From positions 1 to 64,000 of the forward strand of contig NZ_CVTB01000088.1 in assembly GCF_001050015.1 (NCBI RefSeq): a DNA stretch of 64,000 nucleotides. Direction: 5' to 3'. The DNA is from Mycolicibacterium malmesburyense. Its GTDB lineage: Bacteria; Actinomycetota; Actinomycetes; Mycobacteriales; Mycobacteriaceae. The notes beneath the pieces are model-generated. The model searched no databases. It was not told the origin of the DNA and saw nothing but the letters and a program-made list of their open reading frames with translations. A program made the position numbers and the translations under genes. This document shows, in pieces, positions 46,412 through 55,056 of this stretch. Numbering within the stretch: position 1 is the stretch's first letter; every line of letters begins with the position of its first letter.

Positions 46412-47287
46412 ATGACGACGATCGCGTTCCTGGGGCTGGGCAACATGGGCGGTCCGATGGCGGCCAACCTGGTTGCGGCGGGCCATACGGTCCGCGGGTT
46501 CGATCCCGTGCCCACACTGAAATCCGCCGCCGCCGAAAAGGGGATCTCCGTATTCGACAGCGGCGCCGAGGCGGTCGGCGGCGCCGAGGTCGTGATCACC
46601 TCGCTGCCCAACGGCGACATCGTCAAGGCGTGTTATTCCGAGGTGCTGCCGGCCGCCTCCGACAACGCGCTGTTCATCGACACCTCCACCATCTCGGTCG
46701 ACGACGCCCGCGGCATCCACCAGCAGGCGGTCGACCGCGGGTTCGCGCAACTCGACGCCCCGGTCTCGGGCGGGGTGAAGGGCGCGACCGCGGGCACGCT
46801 GGCGTTCATGGTCGGCGGCGAGGACGCCGCGGTGGAGCGCGCCCGACCGGTGCTCGAGCCGTTGGCGGGCAAGATCATTCACTGCGGCGCTTCCGGCACC
46901 GGCCAGGCGGCCAAACTGTGCAACAACATGGTGCTCGCGGTGCAGCAGATCGCGATCGGCGAGGCATTCGTTCTCGCGGAGAAGTTGGGCCTCCCGGCGC
47001 AGTCATTGTTCGATGTGATCACCGGGGCCACCGGCAACTGCTGGTCGGTGCACACCAATTGCCCCGTTCCGGGCCCGGTCCCGACGTCGCCGGCCAACAA
47101 CGACTTCAAGCCGGGATTCGCCACCGCGTTGATGAACAAGGACCTCGGCCTGGCCATGGCCGCGGTCGAGTCGGCGGGCGCGAACGCACCGCTGGGCAGC
47201 CACGCCGCGGAGATCTACAAGAAGTTCGCCGCCGACCACGCGGACAAGGACTTCAGCGCGGTGATCGAGCTGCTGCGCGGCAACTGA
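46412..47287 (+). CDS. mmsB: 3-Hydroxyisobutyrate dehydrogenase
   Basis: A 291-residue beta-hydroxyacid dehydrogenase: Rossmann motif FLGLGNMGGPMAANL at the N-terminus, substrate motif DAPVSGGVKGATAGT and catalytic Lys168 in GQAAKLCNN. It oxidises 3-hydroxyisobutyrate to methylmalonate semialdehyde with NAD, feeding MmsA. ATG 46412 is the start; the long open frame upstream overlaps fadE9 out of frame. The CoA hydrolase step of valine degradation is not encoded here. Confidence 0.95.
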   Translation: MTTIAFLGLGNMGGPMAANLVAAGHTVRGFDPVPTLKSAAAEKGISVFDSGAEAVGGAEVVITSLPNGDIVKACYSEVLPAASDNALFIDTSTISVDDARGIHQQAVDRGFAQLDAPVSGGVKGATAGTLAFMVGGEDAAVERARPVLEPLAGKIIHCGASGTGQAAKLCNNMVLAVQQIAIGEAFVLAEKLGLPAQSLFDVITGATGNCWSVHTNCPVPGPVPTSPANNDFKPGFATALMNKDLGLAMAAVESAGANAPLGSHAAEIYKKFAADHADKDFSAVIELLRGN

Positions 47288-47296
47288 TTTCGCGCC

Positions 47297-47992
47297 TCAC
47301 CGCGCGCCGGCGTCAAGCCAGGCGCGGTCGCCGTACCGGTCGAGGTGGGCCACCTGCCCCACCGGCTTGCGGGTCGTCGGCCCGTACCGGCCGCGCGGCC
47401 AGCCCATCGGCACGACGCAGACCGGTGTCACCGTCAGCGGCAGGCCCAGGGCTCGCCGGGCGGAGGTCACGCTCCACAGCGGCAGGGTGATCAGCGACGC
47501 GCCGAGCCCCATCGCCCGCGCGGCCAGCAGCAGGTTCTGCACGCTGGGATAGATCGACCCGAAGAACGACGACTCGCCAACGAACGGCGAGGGCATATAC
47601 GGCAACCGCATACCGCCGCGCAGACACGGCACGACGAGCACCGGAATCTCGCTGAAGTGGTCGACCTGCCATTGCACGGCCCGCAGGATCTTCTGCATCG
47701 ATTCGTCGCCGGCGGTGAGGCGTCGGCCGATCCCGCCGTACAGCGACCACGCCTGCCGATAGCGCTTGCCGAGCTGATCCTTGACGGCCTGGTCCTTCAC
47801 CACGATGAATTCCCAGTTCTGCCCGTTCGATCCGGTCGGGGCCCGAAGCGCGAGCTCGATGCATTTCAAGACGACGGCGTCGTCGACGGGGTCGGCAAGG
47901 ACGCGGCGCACGGCGCGCTGGGTCATCATCGCGTCGACGAGCGGAATGTCGAGGCGGGCGAGCGCCTCTTCGGTGCTGGGTATCTCGGCCAT
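47297..47992 (-). CDS. Nitroreductase family protein
   Basis: A 231-residue FMN-dependent nitroreductase-fold protein: TQRAVRRVLADPVDD and LALRAPTGSNGQNWEFIVV at the N-terminus, SIYPSVQNLLLAARAMGLGA in the middle and VVPMGWPRGRYGPTTRKPV at the end. Such proteins reduce nitro groups, quinones or flavins with NAD(P)H. It is convergent with mmsB with a 9-bp gap and downstream of the HAD gene on the same strand. The physiological substrate is not readable. Confidence 0.88.
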   Translation of the reverse strand: MAEIPSTEEALARLDIPLVDAMMTQRAVRRVLADPVDDAVVLKCIELALRAPTGSNGQNWEFIVVKDQAVKDQLGKRYRQAWSLYGGIGRRLTAGDESMQKILRAVQWQVDHFSEIPVLVVPCLRGGMRLPYMPSPFVGESSFFGSIYPSVQNLLLAARAMGLGASLITLPLWSVTSARRALGLPLTVTPVCVVPMGWPRGRYGPTTRKPVGQVAHLDRYGDRAWLDAGAR

Positions 47993-48056
47993 GACTGAAA
48001 AACTACCCAGCGTCGGGCCCCGCGCGGCGGAGTCGCGGAGAAGGGCCCGGTCGGCG

Positions 48057-48869
48057 CTAGGCGGCCGTCGGCTTGCGGGTGCGTGACCAGTTGGCGTGCA
48101 GGCGCCGGCAATCGGCGAACAGCAGCGGATCGGGGCCGCCGAAGTCCGGGCGCACCGCCACCGCGGACGGGATGTCTGGAGTGCCCTCCCCCGTGATCAC
48201 CAGGGTGGGCATGCCCGCGGTGGTGGCCGCGCGCAGCCCGGACGCCGAACCGCTGATCGCGAACGCCTCGTCGGCCGACACGCCGAGTTCCCACAGCGCG
48301 TGCCGGTGGGCCTCCGGATCGGGCATCGGCTTGACGACGTCCTCGGCGGCGACCACGACCTCGACGAGCCCCTCGCCGACCAGCTGGCGCACCAGCGGCT
48401 CGGCCCATCCACGCTGCCCGTTGACCACGACGGCCACCTGCACCCCGGAGCCGACGGCGTCCATCACGAAGTCGACGAGGCCGGCGCGCGGCGCCAGGTC
48501 ACGCTCGAGGATCAGCTCGTCGAACAGCATCGTCTTGGTCGTGTAGATCTCGTCGGCCAGCAGCTTGGTCAGCACGTCGGCCTCGGTGGCCACACACCGT
48601 TTGCGGAGTTCGGCCGCGACGCGCTGCCGTTCGTCGGTGAGTGCGAGCAGTTGCCGATAGCGCGGCACCGACCACTGGAAATCCAGGCCGTGCGCCGCGA
48701 AGGCCGCGTTGTAGGCGACCCGGTGGCCGTCACACTCGATGTCGGTCAGCGCGTCGAGGTCGAAGACCAGAGCCCGCACCGCACCCCTCGAACCGGGCCC
48801 GGAGCCAGGAGGGGCGCAGTCCCACCAGAACCGGCCCGCCCGCCACGTCGTCTCCTGCGTTGTCGGCAT
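48057..48869 (-). CDS. HAD-superfamily hydrolase-like protein (CbbY type)
   Basis: A 270-residue HAD protein. Motif I reads FDLDALTDIECDGHRVAYN, motif II NGQRGW and motif III lies in VVKPMPDPEAH. In motif IV the usual acidic pair (EDSxxG) is replaced by SGSASG, so magnesium binding and phosphatase activity may be weakened. ATG 48869 (MPTTQET) is the start, downstream of the divergent response-regulator promoter. The substrate is unknown. Confidence 0.78.
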   Translation of the reverse strand: MPTTQETTWRAGRFWWDCAPPGSGPGSRGAVRALVFDLDALTDIECDGHRVAYNAAFAAHGLDFQWSVPRYRQLLALTDERQRVAAELRKRCVATEADVLTKLLADEIYTTKTMLFDELILERDLAPRAGLVDFVMDAVGSGVQVAVVVNGQRGWAEPLVRQLVGEGLVEVVVAAEDVVKPMPDPEAHRHALWELGVSADEAFAISGSASGLRAATTAGMPTLVITGEGTPDIPSAVAVRPDFGGPDPLLFADCRRLHANWSRTRKPTAA

Positions 48870-48994
48870 ACGTAGAGAGTGGCCCTCATCACAACCGACG
48901 TCCTCCCCCAATCGGGGGATCATCGGTGGCGATTCGCCGCGCCGTACCCCGGCAACCTCCTTTACCTGCGAAATGACGCCTCTAAGGTAGGTGC

Positions 48995-49657
48995 ATGCCG
49001 AGCAGCCCACCGGTGCGTCTTGTGCTGGTCGACGATCACGAAATGGTCATCGAGGGCCTCAAGGCGATGCTGGCGGCGTTCTCCGACCGGGTGCAGGTCG
49101 TCGGGCAAGCCGTCGGCGCCGAACGCGCGGTCGCGGTCGTCGAGGAACTCGACCCCGACATCGTGCTGTGCGACGTGCGGATGCAGGGGGCCAGCGGCCT
49201 CGACCTGTGCGCCGACCTACGCCAGCGCAACTCCGACCGCAAGGTCGTCATGTTGTCGGTCTACGACGACGAGCAATACCTGTTCCAGGCACTGCGCGTC
49301 GGGGCGTCCGGCTACCTGCTCAAGAGCATCAGCAGCGACGAGCTCGTCCGTCAGCTGGAGTTCGTGCGCCGCGGCGAAACCGCGATCGACCCGGGCATGG
49401 CGGCCAGGGCCGTCGACACCGCGGCGCGGCTGCAACGCGACGAGTTCTGGCCGGGCGCGCGCCAAGGGCTGACCCAGCGTGAGAGCGAGATCCTCTCACT
49501 CGTCGTCAACGGGTTGTCCAACCGCGCCATCGCCGCCAAGCTGGTGATCGGCGACGAGACGGTCAAGACGCACCTCAGCTCGATCTACCGCAAGCTCGGC
49601 GTCAGCGACCGCACCGGCGCCGTCGCGACGGCCCTGCGCGAGGGAATCTTCAAGTGA
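48995..49657 (+). CDS. NarL/LuxR-family response regulator
   Basis: A 220-residue two-domain response regulator. The receiver has VDDHEM, phospho-acceptor Asp60 (CDVRMQGASG), the Ser/Thr position in MLSVYDD and Lys in LLKSIS. The output domain is LuxR-type (LTQRESEILSLVVNGLSNRA, ETVKTHLSSIYRKLGVSDRT). It overlaps its kinase by 4 bp (GTGA). It is divergent from the HAD gene with a 125-bp shared control region. Confidence 0.95.
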   Translation: MPSSPPVRLVLVDDHEMVIEGLKAMLAAFSDRVQVVGQAVGAERAVAVVEELDPDIVLCDVRMQGASGLDLCADLRQRNSDRKVVMLSVYDDEQYLFQALRVGASGYLLKSISSDELVRQLEFVRRGETAIDPGMAARAVDTAARLQRDEFWPGARQGLTQRESEILSLVVNGLSNRAIAAKLVIGDETVKTHLSSIYRKLGVSDRTGAVATALREGIFK

Positions 49658-50892
49658 CGACCGATTCGGGCCACTCCGACGCCGTACGCGATCTCAGCCA
49701 GTACGCACTGGCCGTCGACCGCGAGCTCGCGCTGCTGCGCGAGTTGATCCAGGCAGCGTCCACGGGGCCGGGCGTCGAACCGCTGGCGGCCGCCGCCGCG
49801 CGCATGATCACGGCCGCGACGGCCAGCGATGTCTGCTTCGTCCACGTGCTCGACGACAGCGACCGCTCCCTCACCCTGGCGGGCGCCACACCGCCCTTCG
49901 ACGCCGAGATCGGCAAAATCAGACTCCCGCTGGGACAAGGCATCTCGGGTTGGGTTGCCAGCCACCGCGAACCCGTGGTGATCACGCAGGACAAGGAGTC
50001 CGACCCGCGGTACATGCCGTTCCAGTCGCTGCGGGGTTCGGATTTCACCTCGATGGTGTCGGTGCCGATGGAGACCGACCCCGGTGGTCTGGTCGGCGTG
50101 CTGAACGTGCACACCGTCGAGCGCCGCGAGTTCACCGAGCGCGACGTCGAGCTGCTGGTGGTGATCGGCAGGCTCATCGCCGGGGCCATGCATCAGGCCC
50201 GGCTGCACCGGCAGCTGGTCGCCCGTGAGCGCGCCCATGAGAACTTCGTCGAGCAGGTGATCGAGGCCCAGGAGCTCGAAAGGCGCCGTCTCGCAGGCGA
50301 TATTCACGATGGCATCTCACAGCGGCTGGTGACGTTGTCCTATCGGTTGGATGCCGCCACCCGATCCGACGACCCCGCCATCGTCGCCGAACAACTCGGC
50401 AAGGCGCGCGAACTGGTTGACCTGACGCTGGGGGAAGCGCGTGCGGCGATCAGCGGCCTGCGGCCCCCGGTTCTCGACGACCTCGGGCTGGCCGGCGGGC
50501 TGGCCAGCCTCGCGCGGTCGATCCCACAGATCGGCATCGAGGTCGACCTCGCCGAACGGCGCCTACCCGACCACATCGAACTCGCGCTGTACCGGATCGC
50601 CCAGGAATGCCTGCAGAACGTCGTCAAACACGCCAAGGCCACGTCGGCGCGTCTGACGTTCACCGTCGACTCCGGCGACAACGGCGACATCGCTCGTCTC
50701 GAAATCATCGACGACGGAGTCGGTTTCGACACCTTCGAGCATCCGCTGGGCGGTGACGACATGGGCGGCTACGGCCTGTTGTCGATGGCCGAGCGCGCCG
50801 AGATCGTCGGCGGCCGGCTCAACATCCGGTCGCGCCCCGGAGCGGGCACCGCGGTGACGGCGACCATCCCGCTACCGTCCGTACCGGAGTAG
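49654..50892 (+). CDS. GAF-domain sensor histidine kinase (NarL-system type)
   Basis: A 412-residue cytoplasmic kinase. An N-terminal helix leads to one GAF domain (~residues 30-185; LPLGQGISGWVASHREPVVI, SVPMETDPGGLVGVLNVHT). The HisKA_3 dimerisation helix has His218 (RRRLAGDIHDGISQRLV), and the HATPase domain shows RIAQECLQNVVKHAKA, DDGVGF and GGYGLLSMAERAEIVGG. There is no transmembrane segment, so the signal is intracellular or diffusible. GTG 49654 overlaps the regulator stop, so the two are translated together. Confidence 0.93.
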   Translation: MTTDSGHSDAVRDLSQYALAVDRELALLRELIQAASTGPGVEPLAAAAARMITAATASDVCFVHVLDDSDRSLTLAGATPPFDAEIGKIRLPLGQGISGWVASHREPVVITQDKESDPRYMPFQSLRGSDFTSMVSVPMETDPGGLVGVLNVHTVERREFTERDVELLVVIGRLIAGAMHQARLHRQLVARERAHENFVEQVIEAQELERRRLAGDIHDGISQRLVTLSYRLDAATRSDDPAIVAEQLGKARELVDLTLGEARAAISGLRPPVLDDLGLAGGLASLARSIPQIGIEVDLAERRLPDHIELALYRIAQECLQNVVKHAKATSARLTFTVDSGDNGDIARLEIIDDGVGFDTFEHPLGGDDMGGYGLLSMAERAEIVGGRLNIRSRPGAGTAVTATIPLPSVPE

Positions 50893-50896
50893 CGCG

Positions 50897-51364
50897 TCAG
50901 TCGAGGGTGCAGTCCTCGGCGACGTGGTGCTCGATCGCGGCGAGTACGTCCTCTGATATTTCGCGAAGCGCCGCGAGACGCTTCGGACCCAGCACATCGA
51001 CGAACAGCTCTCGCACCCGGGCGGCGTTGGCCGGCGCCGAGTTCTTGATCGCGTCGCGACCGATCTTGGTCAGCACGATGTCCGGGTAGCGGCCCGCCGA
51101 CTCCTCGCGGCGGACCAGCCCGCGCTTCTCCATGCGGCTCAGGTGGTGCGACAACCGGGTCTTCTCCCAGTGAGTCGCCTTCCCCAGCTCGTACGCGCGC
51201 ATCCGGCCCTTCGGCGCCTCGGACAGGTTGACCAAGATTTCGAAATCGGAATCCGACAGCCCGAATTCGCGCTGCAGATGCATCACCAGGTGACGCTCCA
51301 GCAAGTGCCTCATCGCCACGAACGCGCGCCAGGCTTCGAGTTCTTCCTCGGTCAGCCGTCCCAT
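50897..51364 (-). CDS. MarR-family repressor
   Basis: About 155 residues, winged helix (LSDSDFEILVNLSEAPKGRM, KATHWEKTRLSHHLSRMEKR, GLVRREESAGRYPDIVLT). I chose ATG 51364 (MGRLTEE), with AGGA eight bases upstream; ATG 51373 is possible. Longer open frames run into the operator repeats. It is divergent from the NmrA-like gene with two nearly identical 22-bp palindromes between them, the classical MarR autoregulated arrangement, probably responding to a small aromatic or oxidising compound. Confidence 0.9.
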   Translation of the reverse strand: MGRLTEEELEAWRAFVAMRHLLERHLVMHLQREFGLSDSDFEILVNLSEAPKGRMRAYELGKATHWEKTRLSHHLSRMEKRGLVRREESAGRYPDIVLTKIGRDAIKNSAPANAARVRELFVDVLGPKRLAALREISEDVLAAIEHHVAEDCTLD

Positions 51365-51382
51365 GCTGGCCATCCTACCGCT

Positions 51383-51404
51383 TTGGGTTGACATATCAAC
51401 CCAA
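51383..51404. promoter_or_regulatory. MarR operator 1
   Basis: A 22-bp palindrome with 9-bp perfect arms TTGGGTTGA and TCAACCCAA around CATA. It is repeated 36 bp downstream with one base changed. It lies 19 bp from the marR start. The repetition and divergent context make it the likely binding site of the adjacent MarR protein. Confidence 0.75.
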
Positions 51405-51418
51405 GGGGCTACCCTGGA

Positions 51419-51440
51419 TTGGGTTGACATATCAACCTAA
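51419..51440. promoter_or_regulatory. MarR operator 2
   Basis: Second copy of the palindrome: TTGGGTTGA, CATA, TCAACCTAA, one mismatch to operator 1. It ends at the ribosome-binding site (AAGGAG) of the NmrA-like gene, so repressor binding here would block that gene directly. The TTGACA inside each copy could also act as a -35 element. Confidence 0.75.
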
Positions 51441-51451
51441 AGGAGAAGACC

Positions 51452-52408
51452 GTGACTGAGCACGTGATCGCCGTCGTCGGGGCCACCGGTAAGCAGGGCG
51501 GTGGGCTGGCAAGAGCGATCCTCGCCGATCCGGGCGAGAGCTTGCGGCTGCGCGCGGTGACGCGCGACCCGCGGTCCGCACAGGCCGAGCAGCTTGCCGC
51601 GGCCGGTGCGGACATCGTCGAGGCCAACCTCGACGACCGGGCGAGCATGGAGCGCGCTTTCGACGGCGCCCGGGCGGCGTTCGTCGTCACGAATTACTGG
51701 GCAGACCGGACGCCGGAGGAGGAGGCCGCACGCAGCAGGGCCGAATCCGAGCTGCATCAAGCCGAAACGGCGGCACGGGCGGCGAAGTCGGCCGGCGTCG
51801 CGCACGTCGTCTGGTCGACGCTCGAGGACACCCGCGACCACTTCGGCGACGACGACCGGGTGCCGACGGTCGAGGGACGCTACAAGGTGCCGCACTTCGA
51901 CGCGAAGGCCGAAGCGGACAACTTCTTCGCCGAACACGGTGTCCCGACGACGTTTCTGCGCACCGCAGGCTTCTACGAGGGCTTCCTGTCGGACCTGCAA
52001 CCGGTGCGCGATCCGAGCGGCCGACTCGTGCTGACACTGCCGATGGCGGACCGGCCGATGGCCGCGATCGCGGTGGAAGACATAGGCCGAACCGCTCTGG
52101 GCATCATCAAGCGCGGTGCGGAGTTCATCGGCGAGACGGTGAGCATCGCCGGTGACCATCTGACCGGCGACGAGTTCGCCGCCGAACTGTCGGCATTGCA
52201 CGGCGAACCGGTGATCTACCGGCCCCAAACCTGGGACGAGTTGCGTGGGCTCGGCTTCCCCGGCGCCGTCGAGATGGGCAACATGTTCCAGTACTACGCC
52301 GAGGATTCCGAACGCTTCACCGCCGTGCGCGATCTGGCGTTCGTGCGGACGCTGAATCCCGGACTGCAGTCCTTCCGCGAGTGGGTGGCACACCAGAGAG
52401 CGACATGA
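51452..52408 (+). CDS. NmrA-like NAD(P)-binding protein
   Basis: A 318-residue atypical SDR of the NmrA/HSCARG group: N-terminal VVGATGKQGGGLARAIL, basic patch TRDPRS after the second strand (NADP preference), VVTNYWADRTPEEEAARSRA, and FLRTAGFYEGFLSDLQP. It lacks the Tyr-x3-Lys catalytic pair, so it may be a redox sensor or an isoflavone-reductase-like enzyme. GTG 51452 has AAGGAG seven bases upstream. It is controlled by the divergent MarR through paired operators. Confidence 0.88.
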   Translation: MTEHVIAVVGATGKQGGGLARAILADPGESLRLRAVTRDPRSAQAEQLAAAGADIVEANLDDRASMERAFDGARAAFVVTNYWADRTPEEEAARSRAESELHQAETAARAAKSAGVAHVVWSTLEDTRDHFGDDDRVPTVEGRYKVPHFDAKAEADNFFAEHGVPTTFLRTAGFYEGFLSDLQPVRDPSGRLVLTLPMADRPMAAIAVEDIGRTALGIIKRGAEFIGETVSIAGDHLTGDEFAAELSALHGEPVIYRPQTWDELRGLGFPGAVEMGNMFQYYAEDSERFTAVRDLAFVRTLNPGLQSFREWVAHQRAT

Positions 52409-52421
52409 CTAAGACCCGCGC

Positions 52422-52444
52422 CCCGGATCCGAGCACGGACCGGG
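52422..52444. terminator. Bidirectional terminator hairpin
   Basis: Between the convergent NmrA-like and second marR genes, CCCGG(A)TCCG pairs with CGGACCGGG, a 9-bp stem with one bulge and a four-base loop. It ends just before the marR stop. Confidence 0.5.
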
Positions 52445-52445
52445 C

Positions 52446-52967
52446 CTAGAAGTCCCCGGAGGTGCGCCGCAGCGTCTGGATCGAGTCGGCCAGCGCCCGC
52501 GATTCGTCGGTCGACATCCCGATGTCGGCGAAGACCTCGTTGTTCAGCGTCACCGTGGCGTCCTCGACCGTCGAGCGGCCGAGGTCGGTGATCTGCACCA
52601 GCGTGGTGCGACCGTCGGTGGGATGCGGAATCCGCTCGACCAGACCGTCGGCCTCCAGCCGCCTGATCGCATGGGTGACGCTGGTGACGTGCACCTGCAG
52701 CCGATCGGAGGCCTTGGTGATCGGTAAGGCGCCGTTGCGGCTGAACGCCAGCAGCCGAAGCAACTCGAACCGCGAGAAGCTCAGGTCGTAGGGCCGCAGG
52801 GCGCTCTCGACGCGCGCCAGCAGGATCTGGTGAGCCCGCATCACCGACGTCACCGCGACCATGCCGTCGGCGACGTCGCCCCACCCGGAACGCTCCCAGT
52901 TGGCCCGGGCGAGCGCGATCGGGTCGTGTTCGTCCTGCCCCGGGTGTGGTGACGGTTCGGAGGGCAC
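52446..52967 (-). CDS. MarR-family transcriptional regulator (downstream of the ThDP operon)
   Basis: A 173-residue MarR protein. The dimerisation helices flank a winged helix (LSFSRFELLRLLAFSRNGAL, SDRLQVHVTSVTHAIRRLEA, VERIPHPTDGRTTLVQIT). It lies 39 bp after the aminotransferase gene on the same strand and may be the fifth gene of the SigL-linked operon. M. tuberculosis has a regulator gene (Rv0737) just after rslA, so this may be the ancestral neighbour with the four biosynthetic-looking genes placed between; that comparison is from memory. Confidence 0.9.
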   Translation of the reverse strand: MPSEPSPHPGQDEHDPIALARANWERSGWGDVADGMVAVTSVMRAHQILLARVESALRPYDLSFSRFELLRLLAFSRNGALPITKASDRLQVHVTSVTHAIRRLEADGLVERIPHPTDGRTTLVQITDLGRSTVEDATVTLNNEVFADIGMSTDESRALADSIQTLRRTSGDF

Positions 52968-53006
52968 GCCTCTTCATACCGCATCGGCCGACGCGGTCAG
53001 CAGATT

Positions 53007-54041
53007 TCAGCGCAGGGCCCGGTCCACCGCCGCCACCACGGCGCGGGTCGATCGCCGATCGCCCACGGTGATGCGCACACCACCGTCGGCGTACTGGCGC
53101 ACCCGCACTCCGGTCGACGCGAACGCCTGCCCCCAGTCGCGGCCGCAGTCCGGCACGTACACGAAGTTGGCGTGGCTCTCGGCGCTGTACACCCCCATCG
53201 ACCGCAACCGCATGCGCAGGTACCGACGCTCGTTGGTGATCGCCCGGATGCGTTGGTACAGCTCGGCTTCCGCATCGAACGACGCCGCGACCGCGACGAA
53301 CGCGGTGATCGCGACACCGAACGGCAGCTGCATGGTCCACAGCTGCCGGGCGAGCCGGGGAGCGCAGAAGCCGTAGCCGATGCGCAGTCCGGCCAACCCG
53401 TAGGCCTTCGAAAACGTCCGCACCACCACGACATTGGGGTGTCGCGCGACCAGTTGCACGGCGTCGACCCGGCACTCGGGCGCCAGGAACTCGGCGTAGG
53501 CCTCATCGAGGAGCACCACGGTCTCCCGCGGCACCCGCCGCAGAAACCGCTCGAGATCGGCGGCGGGTTCGATCGTGCCGGTCGGATTGTGCGGGCGGCA
53601 CATCACCACGATCCTGGCGTCGGCTGCCGCAGCTGCCATCGCGTCGAGATCGTGGTGACCGTGCGCATCCAACGCCACGGTCACGGACCTGAGCCGGGCC
53701 ATCTGCGCGAAGATCGGATACCCGTCGAACGTCGGCGATGCCATCACGACCGTGTCGCCGGGGCCCGTCACGGCGTGCAGCACCTGCATGATCACGCCGG
53801 TCGCCCCCGCCCCGATCACCACCTGTTCGTCGCACAGACCCATCCGATCGGCGATCAGCGCACGCAGCCGCTCGGGCAGGTATTCCGGATATCGGTTGGC
53901 CGCCTCGATCGACGCGCTCAGCGCCGACCGCACCGACGGCAGCGGCGGGAAGGGGTTCTCGTTGAGCGACAACGCTGTCGGGTCCAAGGCGGTGGGCAGC
54001 GCTTCGACGGCCTGCGCGCCGCTACGCGTCGGGGCCACCAT
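53007..54041 (-). CDS. HisC-like PLP-dependent aminotransferase
   Basis: A 344-residue fold-type I aminotransferase of the histidinol-phosphate/aromatic aminotransferase group: SLNENPFPPLP at the N-terminus, PHNPTG, LLDEAYAEF and the PLP-binding Lys in TFSKAYGLAGLRIGYG. ATG 54041 shares one base with the stop of the ketosynthase-like gene, showing coupling. Because it is embedded in a ThDP/KAS-III operon and not in a his cluster, it likely aminates a pathway ketone or keto acid. Aromatic amino acid transamination is the main alternative. Confidence 0.85.
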   Translation of the reverse strand: MVAPTRSGAQAVEALPTALDPTALSLNENPFPPLPSVRSALSASIEAANRYPEYLPERLRALIADRMGLCDEQVVIGAGATGVIMQVLHAVTGPGDTVVMASPTFDGYPIFAQMARLRSVTVALDAHGHHDLDAMAAAAADARIVVMCRPHNPTGTIEPAADLERFLRRVPRETVVLLDEAYAEFLAPECRVDAVQLVARHPNVVVVRTFSKAYGLAGLRIGYGFCAPRLARQLWTMQLPFGVAITAFVAVAASFDAEAELYQRIRAITNERRYLRMRLRSMGVYSAESHANFVYVPDCGRDWGQAFASTGVRVRQYADGGVRITVGDRRSTRAVVAAVDRALR

Positions 54042-55051
54042 CAGCCGCGCCCGCCCCACCGCACCACGGCCGCGCCCGCGAAGTCACCCGCGTGAGCGAA
54101 CGCGGCCATCAGAACGACATCGCCCGACGTGAGCCTCCCGCTGTCGATGGCGCGGTCGAGATTGATCGGAATGCCCGCGGCGAACAGGTTTCCGCACTCG
54201 TCGAAGGTGTCGACGTGACGTTCCGGCGGGAGTTCGAGGGCTTCACGCCAGTTGCGCAGGAACACACGATTCGGCTGGTTGGTGACGAACAGATCCAGGT
54301 CGGGTGGCTTGACGCCGATGCGGTCGCAGACGGCGTACGACACCTCGGGAACCTGGCGGTTGCCCCGCGCCAGCACCTTGGTGATCTTGCTTTCGGTAAA
54401 ACCGATGTAACCCTCACCGGGCCCCGGCTGCCACCACTTGCGCGGTGGGTCGGAGGCGACGGTCATATCACCCGCGAACTCGCCGTAGGTGCGGCATTCG
54501 ACGTCGAGGATCGGTGACCGGTCGGAGACCGACACCAGGCCGACCGCCGCACCGTCACCGGGCACCGCCGCCTGCGCCTTGCGCCGCACCCCGGGCTGGT
54601 CGAACGCCTGGCCCGCGGCGTTCTGCGCGACGGCGATCAACGCCGTGCGGCCCGCGCCGGACGACAACAGCTGCCGGGCCACCTGCAGGCCGAACACGAA
54701 TGCCGCGCAACCGCCGTTGTGCAGGTCGAGCACCCAGGACGGTTTCATGCCGAGCCGGTGCGCCATCGCCCCGCCGCCGCCGTAGAACGGCACATCGGGC
54801 ATCTGGGTGTGGGTGATCAACACGTCCGCGCCGGCGACCGCGTCCTGGCCGTGCCGCTCAATCAGGCCGGCCGCCGCGCGCTCGACCATGTCGACGGCGG
54901 TCTCGTCGGGGGCGACGTGGTGACGGAACCTGGGGGCGCGGAACATCAGGTTGTCCCGCAGATCGTCGGATTCGGCGAACTGCGCATAGTATTCGGCGCC
55001 GATCGGCTCGCCCGGCAGATAGGTCGAGACGTCCAAGAGGCTGACGGTCAT
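54041..55051 (-). CDS. 3-Oxoacyl-ACP synthase III-like thiolase-fold enzyme
   Basis: A 336-residue KAS-III homologue. The nucleophile Cys115 lies in LHNGGCAAFVFGLQVA, and the Asn element is kept in GNLFAAGIPINL. The catalytic histidine position, normally in an HQAN motif, reads TNQPN near residue 256, so His is replaced by Asn. This points to acyl transfer without decarboxylative condensation, or to a modified mechanism. ATG 55051 is preceded by a 5-bp gap after the SRPBCC gene. In this operon it probably joins an acyl group to the product of the ThDP enzyme. Confidence 0.85.
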   Translation of the reverse strand: MTVSLLDVSTYLPGEPIGAEYYAQFAESDDLRDNLMFRAPRFRHHVAPDETAVDMVERAAAGLIERHGQDAVAGADVLITHTQMPDVPFYGGGGAMAHRLGMKPSWVLDLHNGGCAAFVFGLQVARQLLSSGAGRTALIAVAQNAAGQAFDQPGVRRKAQAAVPGDGAAVGLVSVSDRSPILDVECRTYGEFAGDMTVASDPPRKWWQPGPGEGYIGFTESKITKVLARGNRQVPEVSYAVCDRIGVKPPDLDLFVTNQPNRVFLRNWREALELPPERHVDTFDECGNLFAAGIPINLDRAIDSGRLTSGDVVLMAAFAHAGDFAGAAVVRWGGRG

Positions 55052-55056
55052 CGGGC

